A stretch of 9,839 nt of DNA from Prevotella sp. UBA2725 (GTDB lineage: Bacteria > Bacteroidota > Bacteroidia > Bacteroidales > Bacteroidaceae): positions 65,929 to 75,767 of the forward strand of contig DEKJ01000036.1 of the NCBI GenBank assembly GCA_002353825.1, written 5' to 3'. Position 1 is the first letter of the stretch. Each line of letters starts with the position of its first letter. The position numbers and the translations under genes were made by a program. Positions 1-6,141 of the stretch are shown here, one piece after another. The notes below the pieces were generated by a model that was given only the letters and a program-made list of their open reading frames with translations, ran no database searches and had not been told where the DNA came from.

Positions 1-20
1 TTTGAATCCCAGCGGAGTCA
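1..20 (+). tRNA. 3' end of a tRNA gene (partial, cut by window edge)
   Basis: The first 20 bases fit the 3' end of a tRNA position by position: T-loop TTTGAAT (1-7), 3' strand of the T-stem CCCAG (8-12), 3' strand of the acceptor stem CGGAGTC (13-19) and discriminator A (20). CCA is not encoded (CAA follows), which is common in Bacteroidales. A terminator hairpin begins 10 bases later, as expected for the end of a tRNA transcript. The matching 5' acceptor strand would be GACTCCG. The anticodon lies outside the window; the acceptor and discriminator A would suit tRNA-Lys of this phylum, but the isotype is a guess. One oddity is T instead of the usual C at T-loop position 56. Confidence 0.72.
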
Positions 21-30
21 CAACAAAAAA

Positions 31-60
31 GGCAGTAATCTTTCGATTGCTGCCTTTTTT
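31..60. terminator. Shared bidirectional rho-independent terminator
   Basis: A 10-base stem pairs GGCAGTAATC (31-40) with GATTGCTGCC (45-54) around a 4-base loop. It is followed by a T-run on the plus strand (55-60) and preceded by an A-run (25-30) that becomes a T-run on the minus strand. Read on the minus strand the loop is a GAAA tetraloop and there is one A-C mismatch; on the plus strand the same pair is a U-G wobble. It sits between the tRNA and the stop codon of the last sugar gene at 64, so it can end both convergent transcripts. Confidence 0.88.
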
Positions 61-63
61 ATT

Positions 64-1200
64 TTATTGATAAACCTTATAATACCCTTCCACCATTTTC
101 CCGATGTCATACTGCATTGCTCGTCGGTGGCACCGTGCGGCTACAAATTCATATAGGGGGGGATTCTCACAGAGCCTGGTGACGATCTTCGCCACCTCTG
201 CATCATTGCCCTCACTGAACATGATGCCATAGCCTTCCGTCACCTCTCTGAGCCCATTGACCCGCGAGGCGAGGAACGGCTTACCCGCTGACATCCCTTC
301 CACGTTGGACAGCGACAACCCCTCCCAGTGGGACGACATGACAACGATGTCGGCGGCACGCAGCACGTTCGGCACATCCATACGCAGACCCAAGAAACGG
401 ACACGGTCACTGACCCCCGACTGTCGGGCCAATGCCTCGACCTCCGGCTGCCGAGTGCCGATGCCCACGAGCCACAGCTCATAGCACTGCTTGTCAAGAT
501 GGGTCATCGCCCGCACCAGCGTGTCCTGGTCCTTAGCCTCGCGGAACCCGGCGACCATGACGATGGCACGGCGAGGACCTTTCAGACGCAATAGATCAAC
601 GTCCGGCTGAGCCGTGAAGATCCTGTCGACATCCACACCATTATTGATCGTGGAGATACGGTGATAGCAAGGAGCGTTGACCTCCAACCATTTGCCGCCC
701 ATATATTCGCGCAACTTGTCCTCCGCGATCTTCGAGATGCAGACGACACGACTGTATCGCGAGTACATCCAACTCTCTATCGGTGCATACCACTTCCAGC
801 TGCGCTTGCGGTTGGACGTGGTATGCTCGGTCGTGCACAGCATCGGCACACGCCCATGCACGAGCGTGCACAACACTTTGGCACACGCCACAAAGAGCTG
901 CGGCGATGAGTTGTGGGTATGTACGATGTCGTAGTGACGCATCAGGCGGGCGAGCTGCCAGATATACCTGACACTATAGACCCCTTTACCCAGCCGGATG
1001 ATCCGTATCGGCTGGATGTCCCCGCCTGCATGCGCCTCGTTCCACTGTTCTATCTCCCGGCAGAACGGGGTCTCCTCGCCATCGAAGACACAGATGTCGC
1101 AGTGCACCCCGGGCTTGAGCGTCAAGCGCTCAGCGAGCTGCACGACAATATGCTCTGCCCCACCCGTAAGCAGGGATGTAATGACTTGTAAAATACGCAC
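64..1200 (-). CDS. GT4-family glycosyltransferase, last gene of the polysaccharide operon
   Basis: Probable cytoplasmic retaining glycosyltransferase (GT-B fold) that adds one sugar from a nucleotide-sugar donor to the lipid-linked repeat unit. The N-terminus starts with the family's first strand and glycine-rich loop (RILQVITSL then TGGAEH). The C-terminal Rossmann half has the donor-site motif at residues about 293-301 (EGLSLSNVE, the EX7E pattern), followed by AGKPFLAS. The GTG at 1198-1200 is preferred, giving 378 residues, because it starts directly at RILQVITSL; an in-frame TTG at 1227 would add nine residues. The gene is markedly GC-rich: two sampled 60-base stretches (241-300 and 841-900) hold 38 and 36 G+C, against 22 in a stretch of the FkbH-like gene (4441-4500). 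This suggests a different origin from the rest of the operon. Donor and acceptor sugars cannot be read from the sequence. Confidence 0.9.
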   Translation of the reverse strand: MRILQVITSLLTGGAEHIVVQLAERLTLKPGVHCDICVFDGEETPFCREIEQWNEAHAGGDIQPIRIIRLGKGVYSVRYIWQLARLMRHYDIVHTHNSSPQLFVACAKVLCTLVHGRVPMLCTTEHTTSNRKRSWKWYAPIESWMYSRYSRVVCISKIAEDKLREYMGGKWLEVNAPCYHRISTINNGVDVDRIFTAQPDVDLLRLKGPRRAIVMVAGFREAKDQDTLVRAMTHLDKQCYELWLVGIGTRQPEVEALARQSGVSDRVRFLGLRMDVPNVLRAADIVVMSSHWEGLSLSNVEGMSAGKPFLASRVNGLREVTEGYGIMFSEGNDAEVAKIVTRLCENPPLYEFVAARCHRRAMQYDIGKMVEGYYKVYQ

Positions 1201-1234
1201 GAAATACAGAGAATTAAGAATCCGCAAACATTAA

Positions 1235-1669
1235 TTAGTGCCCTTCACCAGAACGAAAGTTCCGCACCATATTGCCGAACTCATCTAAACCTAAAACGTT
1301 GATATGAGGAAACGGAATATCAGCCAAAATTGAAAAGGGTTTATCTTCAGTAACAATAAAATCGGCATTACACACTACTGCACAATCCGAAAATTTATTA
1401 TCATCTACATCTGCTTCTATTAAATGCCAATGATAACGAGCATCTATCAATCTTGTATTAGGAGCCTGACGTATAATTTCCAATGCCATACGAGAGATCA
1501 CCGGATTTGCTTTATGCGACAATATCTCCTCGTACTCCTCAAGAATATCATTTGTTACGGCGATTTCATAATCACCATCAAGGAAACTTTCCCAAATATA
1601 ATATCTTTTACTATGCCTTGATATTATCCGCAAGAGACAGTTCGTATCTAAGACCACTAACCGTTCCAT
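1235..1669 (-). CDS. PIN-domain ribonuclease toxin
   Basis: A 144-residue PIN-fold protein of the PIN_3/COG1569-like type, probably the toxin of a type II module that cleaves RNA. The acidic metal-binding positions of the fold are visible: D8 in LDTN, E44/E45 in ILEEYEEIL, D90/D95 in DDNKFSD, and D109 in FIVTEDKP near the end of the core. Length is normal for the family. It starts five bases after the stop of the antitoxin-like gene at 1675, so the two are co-transcribed and probably translationally coupled. The pair separates two glycosyltransferase genes of the same strand, and its stop lies 34 bases before the GTG of the next one. Which RNA it cuts is unknown. All acidic positions appear present, so it is probably active. 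Confidence 0.85.
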   Translation of the reverse strand: MERLVVLDTNCLLRIISRHSKRYYIWESFLDGDYEIAVTNDILEEYEEILSHKANPVISRMALEIIRQAPNTRLIDARYHWHLIEADVDDNKFSDCAVVCNADFIVTEDKPFSILADIPFPHINVLGLDEFGNMVRNFRSGEGH

Positions 1670-1674
1670 TACGA

Positions 1675-1902
1675 CTACTCAATATAAGGTGTACGAAGAT
1701 GTTCCTGCCCCATCGCTTTCAACTTCGCATCACTAAGATCGCCTGAATCCCATAACCGATCCAGTTCTTTTTGCATACGGTCATTCATAAATTTTATTAG
1801 AACACGACGTAATGCAAGAATATCTTCTTCATTATGAAGCGAAGACACAATATTGAGTACATCTCTTTGTGCCTGATTAAACTTTATCGATGTATTTCTC
1901 AT
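1675..1902 (-). CDS. Putative antitoxin partner of the PIN toxin
   Basis: A 75-residue, charged, mostly helical protein directly upstream of the PIN gene. The assignment as antitoxin rests on size, position and a C-terminal tail (DRLWDSGDLSDAKLKAMGQ then HLRTPY) of the kind that wraps around toxins; I do not recognise a DNA-binding domain with certainty. The ATG at 1900-1902 is chosen as start. A GTG at 1950 would add 16 residues, but it lies upstream of the predicted -7 promoter box (1932-1939) and so would not be in the transcript. GGAG stands two bases before the chosen ATG, an unusually clear ribosome-binding match for this phylum. It is expressed from its own promoter at 1932-1963. Confidence 0.72.
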   Translation of the reverse strand: MRNTSIKFNQAQRDVLNIVSSLHNEEDILALRRVLIKFMNDRMQKELDRLWDSGDLSDAKLKAMGQEHLRTPYIE

Positions 1903-1922
1903 ATCTCCGTTAATTAATACTG

Positions 1923-1982
1923 TTCTACTTGCAAAAGTAATCTTTTCCACTCATATGGACAAGAAAAATCATTTATTTTTCA
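1923..1982 (-). repeat. 60-base promoter-bearing repeat, copy A
   Basis: This stretch matches 3551-3610 at 54 of 60 positions by eye, in the same orientation. The identical blocks are 27, 12 and 11 bases long, and the differences cluster in two short segments (1950-1956 and 1969-1971). Each copy stands just upstream of a different toxin-antitoxin pair and begins 10-14 bases after the stop codon of the preceding polysaccharide gene. Copy A lies between the GT2 stop (1997) and the PIN-module antitoxin. Confidence 0.92.
1932..1963 (-). promoter_or_regulatory. Bacteroides-type promoter for the antitoxin-PIN pair
   Basis: On the minus strand the -7 box TACTTTTG (1932-1939) matches the Bacteroidales pattern TAnnTTTG. 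It is preceded, after 20 bases, by CTTG (1960-1963), a near match to the -33 box TTTG at the accepted spacing. The antitoxin ATG begins 29 bases after the -7 box. A short palindrome, AAAAG-TAAT-CTTTT (1933-1946), overlaps the -7 box and could be an operator. Confidence 0.68.
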
Positions 1983-1996
1983 ACAAGATGATAGGA

Positions 1997-2863
1997 TTAA
2001 ATGTCTCTCCGATGCATCCCCCACCCCAATGGTTTAAGCCAGTACCATCGATGTCTTATCGGCGGTATAACGGTATCCGGTCGACGGCAGTACCAGAAGC
2101 GCCAGTAGTTGATAGCTGCTTTCACCTTGACCATAAACGGTACGCGGTAAGTGGTGAGCTCCGCATATGTCAGCATCGAGGCACGAGGACTGCGCATCCG
2201 TGCTCGTGTAATACTCGCTGTGAGACCATCAATTTGGTATTCAGCAATATATATTGGCTTGTTAATATAAAACAATGAATATTTCTGTGCGATACGGAAC
2301 CAAACTAACTGCTCAGGGCAAAACTTCTCACCATTAATCTCTGGGAATGGGAACTCACGCAACACATCCGTGCGGAACACTTCCTTAAGATCTCCTGTAA
2401 CGTGATATTTATAACGAATATCGATAGCATTACAGAGAATATGCTCCTCGGGCAATCCACTCCCAATAATACCTCCGGTTCGTTTGTTGATATCAAGACC
2501 AGCTATGCCTCCCACAGAAGGCTGAGGATCTACATCTGCCCAAGACTTCTTAATAATATCAATTGCTACAGAAGGCAGCAAGTCATCATCATCGGCTATC
2601 ATTACAAGCTGGCCTTTTGCCTCCTTTACGCCTCTGTTCACCGCCGTATGCTTTCCACCATTCTCCTTTCGAATATAACGAATAGGGAATGCCATACTAT
2701 TATCGGATGTCAGCGATGCCATCACATTTTTTGTGTTGTCAGTAGAGCCATCATCCACGACAATCCATTCAAAATCCTGGCACGTCTGATCACATAGCGA
2801 CTTATACAGACGTGGGAGTAAAGCAGCACGATTATATGAGGGGGTAATAACAGATATCAGCAT
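1997..2863 (-). CDS. GT2-family glycosyltransferase
   Basis: Probable inverting GT-A glycosyltransferase of the polysaccharide pathway, 288 residues. The nucleotide-binding N-terminus is intact: ISVITPSYNR (3-12), VVDDGSTDNT (35-44), ENGGKHTAVNRG (67-78) and the metal-binding DXD equivalent ADDDDL (90-95). There are no strong membrane segments, so it acts in the cytoplasm or at the inner membrane face. The ATG at 2863 is preferred. A second in-frame ATG at 2881 would add six residues (MIDRSK), but these lie inside a sequence that repeats the end of the FkbH-like gene and look like inherited flanking DNA. The 3' third of the gene is richer in GC than the 5' part. The gene is flanked on both sides by toxin-antitoxin modules, which separate it from its sugar-gene neighbours. 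Confidence 0.9.
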   Translation of the reverse strand: MLISVITPSYNRAALLPRLYKSLCDQTCQDFEWIVVDDGSTDNTKNVMASLTSDNSMAFPIRYIRKENGGKHTAVNRGVKEAKGQLVMIADDDDLLPSVAIDIIKKSWADVDPQPSVGGIAGLDINKRTGGIIGSGLPEEHILCNAIDIRYKYHVTGDLKEVFRTDVLREFPFPEINGEKFCPEQLVWFRIAQKYSLFYINKPIYIAEYQIDGLTASITRARMRSPRASMLTYAELTTYRVPFMVKVKAAINYWRFWYCRRPDTVIPPIRHRWYWLKPLGWGMHRRDI

Positions 2864-2864
2864 T

Positions 2865-2891
2865 TTACTTCTGTCTATCATCAGTAATCTT
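2865..2891 (-). repeat. Remnant copy of the 3' end of the FkbH-like gene
   Basis: Read on the minus strand, this reads as codons K-I-T-D-D-R-Q-K-stop, one base before the GT2 ATG. The true end of the FkbH-like gene (3621-3647) reads K-I-T-D-D-R-R-M-stop. The first 17 bases (AAGATTACTGATGATAG) are identical, and 23 of 27 match overall including the stop position. The two copies flank the MNT-HEPN module as a direct repeat (2865-2891 and 3621-3647), which suggests the sugar genes were once adjacent and the module was inserted with duplication of the junction. Confidence 0.7.
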
Positions 2892-2903
2892 TATGCACAC
2901 GTA

Positions 2904-3254
2904 TTATCCTTCCATGCTCTCCAAATACTTCTCAACTTGTCGCTTGAGAGGAGGAATATCATTTATCGCAGTGTTCCAAAGGGTCTTGACACTAACAGTT
3001 GCATATCCATGTACAAGAATATGCCGCATACCGATAATCTGCTTCCAAGGCAATTCTGGATGTGAAGCTATAAACTCCTTGGTCAGCATATAAGCAGCCT
3101 CACCGACCACCTCTACATTCTTCATTACAGCAAAATATCGAATCTTGTCTTTTGCAAACTGTTCGAATGTAAAGCCCTCTGTCATTTCCTCAACATTTGT
3201 TGCATACTTTACGATATGCAACAAACGCCCTTTATCTCTAGACGGTTCTCTCAT
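2904..3254 (-). CDS. hepT: HEPN-domain toxin (HepT/DUF86-like)
   Basis: A 116-residue all-helical protein of the HepT (DUF86) family, an RNase-type toxin. The catalytic signature RX4HXY is intact: R77, H82 and Y84 in MRHILVHGY. In the studied HepT-MntA pairs (type VII toxin-antitoxin), the nucleotidyltransferase partner neutralises the toxin by adding AMP to the tyrosine of this motif, and Y84 would be that residue here. Its start overlaps the end of the MNT gene by 17 bases, so the two are translated together. Length is normal and nothing is missing. Its stop is only 12 bases from the remnant FkbH-end repeat. An intact catalytic site argues for an active toxin rather than a decayed one. Confidence 0.9.
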   Translation of the reverse strand: MREPSRDKGRLLHIVKYATNVEEMTEGFTFEQFAKDKIRYFAVMKNVEVVGEAAYMLTKEFIASHPELPWKQIIGMRHILVHGYATVSVKTLWNTAINDIPPLKRQVEKYLESMEG

Positions 3255-3537
3255 AAATCAAAGTTCTATCATTGTAGGCTGTCTTCTTGGCATAATCTTC
3301 TAACGTTCCATCCTCTATCAAATCGACTTTTTTACCTAAAAGATTACAAAGATCCATATACATACCGCCCATCGTAAATAATGTAACACCAGCCGAAGGA
3401 TCGAACGAGACCAATAGATCAACATCACTACTTGGTGTTTCCTCACCTCGGGAGTAAGAACCAAACAGCCAGACTTTTTTGACCGGTTGAGAAGAAAAAT
3501 ATTTCTGCAAACTTGCGATTATAGTATTGTTCAACAT
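3238..3537 (-). CDS. mntA: MNT-type nucleotidyltransferase antitoxin
   Basis: A 99-residue minimal nucleotidyltransferase. The family signature is complete: GSYSRGEETPSSDVDLLV, with G26-S27 followed by the metal-binding pair D38 and D40, and the third carboxylate D72 in KKVDLIE. In known HepT-MntA systems such proteins act as antitoxin by AMPylating the HEPN toxin, and the neighbour encoded downstream is exactly such a HEPN protein. The ATG at 3535-3537 lies 22 bases after the predicted -7 box (3560-3567), fitting a short leader and an own promoter. Antitoxin precedes toxin here. The gene symbol is given by family resemblance only. Confidence 0.9.
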   Translation of the reverse strand: MLNNTIIASLQKYFSSQPVKKVWLFGSYSRGEETPSSDVDLLVSFDPSAGVTLFTMGGMYMDLCNLLGKKVDLIEDGTLEDYAKKTAYNDRTLIYERTV

Positions 3538-3550
3538 AATATTATTAAAG

Positions 3551-3610
3551 TTCTACTTGCAAAAGTAATCTTTTCCAATTACACGGACAAGAAAAAACCT
3601 TTATTTTTCA
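3551..3610 (-). repeat. 60-base promoter-bearing repeat, copy B
   Basis: Second copy of the sequence at 1923-1982 (54 of 60 positions identical by eye, same orientation). It lies between the stop of the FkbH-like gene (3621) and the MNT start (3537). Outside the 60 bases the similarity stops on both sides, so the unit is discrete and does not extend into the unrelated toxin-antitoxin genes. Confidence 0.92.
3560..3591 (-). promoter_or_regulatory. Bacteroides-type promoter for the MNT-HEPN pair
   Basis: On the minus strand, TACTTTTG (3560-3567) matches the -7 pattern TAnnTTTG, with CTTG (3588-3591) 20 bases upstream as a near match to the -33 box. This is the same arrangement as in copy A. 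The AAAAG-TAAT-CTTTT palindrome (3561-3574) again overlaps the -7 box. The promoter would let the module be expressed when the capsule operon is silent, and it also reads towards the downstream sugar genes. Confidence 0.68.
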
Positions 3611-3620
3611 TCAGAGCAAT

Positions 3621-5351
3621 CTACATCCGCCTATCATCAGTAATCTTCACAATATCAGGATAGTGAGGATTAAAGGTGCATTTATAAACATCTAATTTCT
3701 CTTTTGAAGACACCTTCTCCATATTTAGTTCTTTTATTATACTGAACATGGGACCATTTCTAAGCGTCTTACGATAATCAAACAATATACTTCCGCCATA
3801 GTTCTTTGCAAGCCAATTGATAAGAGACGGCTCAATCTTCTTATTGGCAACGCGACAGCTTATTACAAAATCTGTCACGACATCATCATTATGCTTATCA
3901 ACAATAAGGAAGCCAACGATTCCGTAGTCTCCGAACTTATCACTGCTTTGCAGAACATAACAATCGCATTTATCATCATCTACAATGTTTCTGACTTCTT
4001 CCATTGAAAGTCTTCTACCAGAAGAGTTTAATTGATTGGTACGCTGAAGAAGTTCATAGCAGCGGGGAATATTATCCTCATTGGTAGCTAACAATGACAA
4101 CTTTATGTCACAGCTACGGAGGAATTCATCAATATCACCAGTCCAGTTTTCCTCTTCTGTCTTCAAATTCTCAATCATTTTGTAAGTCGACCTGCGTTTC
4201 TTGGAATCCTCTGTTACGATCATCTTGAATCTCTGACATTTGACAAGATCAATAATCTCTGAAGGATCAACGCAAGTCACAGCCGGACAATGAATGAGCA
4301 CCTCATTTCTCTCATAAGGATTATCATCAACAAATATCACCGTGTCAGGATTAATATTCATTTGTTTAATAGTCCTTAAGACATTTACGCTTTTAGGCTC
4401 CCAATTTATTTTTTTGAAAACGAAATATTCGTCTATATTGAGTTCCTTTAATTTCTGAGTGGCCTGTTCATTATCATTCTTCGATGCTATGCTGTTAACG
4501 ACTCCACACTCATCTAAATGTCTTATTAGCGAAATGAGTTTTAAATCCGGTGTGACATCTTTATTTTCAATAAGAGTCCCAGACCAGAGCGTGTTATCCA
4601 AATCCCATATCACAAGCTTCACTTTTTTACCTTTAGTTATGTCTCGCGGAATAAGCTCTAACTGGTTAAAAGTAACACTTATGTGTTGTTCAGCATTTGC
4701 CGGGTGTATGTTAATAAAAAACAGTTCATCCTTACTCTCAAATGGAGGAATGAAAACATCAAACTCCCGATTGTCTTTACTTACTTCAACGGCTTGTCTG
4801 AACAGGTGTTTAGTTGCACTTTTTATATCTACAAGGAGAGTGGTCATGCTCTCTAACCCAGACACTTTTCCATGTAAATCCAGAGCATAAACAGATTTAT
4901 TCTTTCTGATGAGAAGATTGATAAGTTTCTGACGATAGCTGAACCATCCCCAATCAAATATCTGCTGGAGTCTCTTGAATGGGCTTAAAGAGGCGAGCTT
5001 GCGAAAGAAGTATCCAAGAACAGTAACGGCTATGTAAGAACGCGCGTAAGTCTTCCCTGAAACCGGCTTAATTTTTAGTTGTGACTCAATTTTAGCCCAA
5101 GTACGGAATTCGCATTTAGCGCCGATTCCATCTTCTGTCAAAACAGGGGTTATGCCATCAACTATTCTGACACAGTCTCCATCGGCGCGTTTCTTATACC
5201 GGTCACATGTGGCATAACAGGATGGTGCAGCACATTCAACGCAATGTTCTGACCAAAAGAGAGGTATTACAGCTTTCTGGGTTGAATACTCTCCCTTGAT
5301 AACTTTACATAAGTGCTTGATACGGGCCTTACTATAAATGAATTCAAACAT
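3621..5351 (-). CDS. FkbH-like HAD-IIIC protein with cysteine-rich N-terminus and GNAT-like C-terminus
   Basis: A 576-residue multidomain protein. Residues 33-85 hold a cysteine cluster (C37-x2-C40-x4-C45-x3-C49, then C60 and C80) that could bind a metal or an iron-sulfur centre. Residues about 150-235 look beta-rich and I cannot name them. Residues about 244-350 are a HAD domain of the FkbH type: nucleophile motif WDLDNTLWSG (D250, D252), SKND (290-293), K320 and FVDDNPYER (340-348). Residues about 415-560 resemble the acyltransferase-like half of FkbH: RTNQLN (437-442), FGDYGIVG (473-480), SCRV (498-501). Classical FkbH proteins use 1,3-bisphosphoglycerate to load a glyceryl group on an acyl carrier protein; no carrier protein is encoded here. 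The gene overlaps the deacetylase by 8 bases, implying a shared role in modifying the glycan. The exact substrate is unknown. Confidence 0.82.
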   Translation of the reverse strand: MFEFIYSKARIKHLCKVIKGEYSTQKAVIPLFWSEHCVECAAPSCYATCDRYKKRADGDCVRIVDGITPVLTEDGIGAKCEFRTWAKIESQLKIKPVSGKTYARSYIAVTVLGYFFRKLASLSPFKRLQQIFDWGWFSYRQKLINLLIRKNKSVYALDLHGKVSGLESMTTLLVDIKSATKHLFRQAVEVSKDNREFDVFIPPFESKDELFFINIHPANAEQHISVTFNQLELIPRDITKGKKVKLVIWDLDNTLWSGTLIENKDVTPDLKLISLIRHLDECGVVNSIASKNDNEQATQKLKELNIDEYFVFKKINWEPKSVNVLRTIKQMNINPDTVIFVDDNPYERNEVLIHCPAVTCVDPSEIIDLVKCQRFKMIVTEDSKKRRSTYKMIENLKTEEENWTGDIDEFLRSCDIKLSLLATNEDNIPRCYELLQRTNQLNSSGRRLSMEEVRNIVDDDKCDCYVLQSSDKFGDYGIVGFLIVDKHNDDVVTDFVISCRVANKKIEPSLINWLAKNYGGSILFDYRKTLRNGPMFSIIKELNMEKVSSKEKLDVYKCTFNPHYPDIVKITDDRRM

Positions 5352-6141
5352 TATTCTTGTCCTTTAGATAGTTGTATATATCCATTGATGTTTTGACAGC
5401 AAGGACACCTTTCTCTTGTAAAGTACAGAGATAATTGCAGAGCTCCCTGAATTTAGAAACTTCGAAATCCCAGTTGTCATGTACCCCCCCCATATCAGGA
5501 ACAATACTATGAAACATTAATACTAAACACTGTCTTTTCTTTACAGCATATTTTATGATTGCTCTGAGTTCCCTTAACTTTATAGAAGACAAGACCGGTA
5601 TAGAATACAAAATACCATCTTGTGTTTCTGACATAAGAGTATCTTCATAAGCTAACCGATAAAGCAGCGGTAAATGCAAAATTCTGGAAGCCTTTCTACA
5701 ATATGCTTTGAACATTGCATGTCGCTTATAGGTCAAAGACAATCTTGCATACACAATATTATGGCTCCTAAGCTCATTCCAAACAGGTCTCGCAAGTCCT
5801 GTTCCCGGACTTGCGAAGCCATTTCCGTATTTGGTTAATGAAGTAGTACCTTGAATCTTTTTGAGTTCTGATATTCCCTTAAGAATATCATCAATGCTGT
5901 TTTCATGGTGATAGCCATGTCCTGCGATTTCAAATAAACCGTCATTATAGAGCTCCTTTATCATATTCTCATTCATCGGAGCCACATCTGTTGGACGATT
6001 GGTCTTATCACCTCTAATGTACCCAGTAGTAACATTAAAAGTAGCAGGCAACTTAAACTCTTTGAGGATAGGACGCACAATGGTATAATTATCTATGCGG
6101 CCGTCGTCAAAACTAAAACCAATTAAACATTTATCTTTCAT
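5344..6141 (-). CDS. Polysaccharide deacetylase (NodB-homology, CE4-like)
   Basis: A 265-residue NodB-homology protein predicted to remove N- or O-acetyl groups from a sugar. Motif 1 is FSFDDG with the catalytic-base and metal aspartates D12 and D13. Motif 2 is HGYHH with metal ligands H75 and H79 (spacing as in HSxxH). Motif 3 appears as ASPGTG (110-115), lacking the arginine usual in RxPxG. The final histidine motif is LMFHS with H211. There is no signal peptide or membrane segment, so it probably acts in the cytoplasm on precursors or lipid-linked units. It overlaps the upstream acyltransferase by 11 bases and the downstream FkbH-like gene by 8, so the three are tightly coupled. The altered motif 3 leaves some doubt about classical activity. 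Confidence 0.87.
   Translation of the reverse strand: MKDKCLIGFSFDDGRIDNYTIVRPILKEFKLPATFNVTTGYIRGDKTNRPTDVAPMNENMIKELYNDGLFEIAGHGYHHENSIDDILKGISELKKIQGTTSLTKYGNGFASPGTGLARPVWNELRSHNIVYARLSLTYKRHAMFKAYCRKASRILHLPLLYRLAYEDTLMSETQDGILYSIPVLSSIKLRELRAIIKYAVKKRQCLVLMFHSIVPDMGGVHDNWDFEVSKFRELCNYLCTLQEKGVLAVKTSMDIYNYLKDKNNV

Noticed and set aside
257..1234. Several plus-strand open frames and one minus-strand frame (240-497) inside the last glycosyltransferase
   Set aside because: They are out-of-frame readings of a GC-rich gene; none has a recognisable domain and the minus-strand GT4 frame has full family motifs.
1903..1950. 16-residue N-terminal extension of the antitoxin from a GTG at 1950
   Set aside because: It lies across and upstream of the predicted -7 box and matches copy B of the promoter repeat, so it is regulatory DNA, not coding.
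1201..1996. Insertion scar around the antitoxin-PIN module like that around MNT-HEPN
   Set aside because: I compared the end of GT2 with the DNA before the last GT4 and saw no repeat longer than a few bases.
4459..4890. 143-residue plus-strand open frame
   Set aside because: It is antisense to the HAD and upstream region of the FkbH-like gene, has low-complexity serine-rich content and no recognisable domain.
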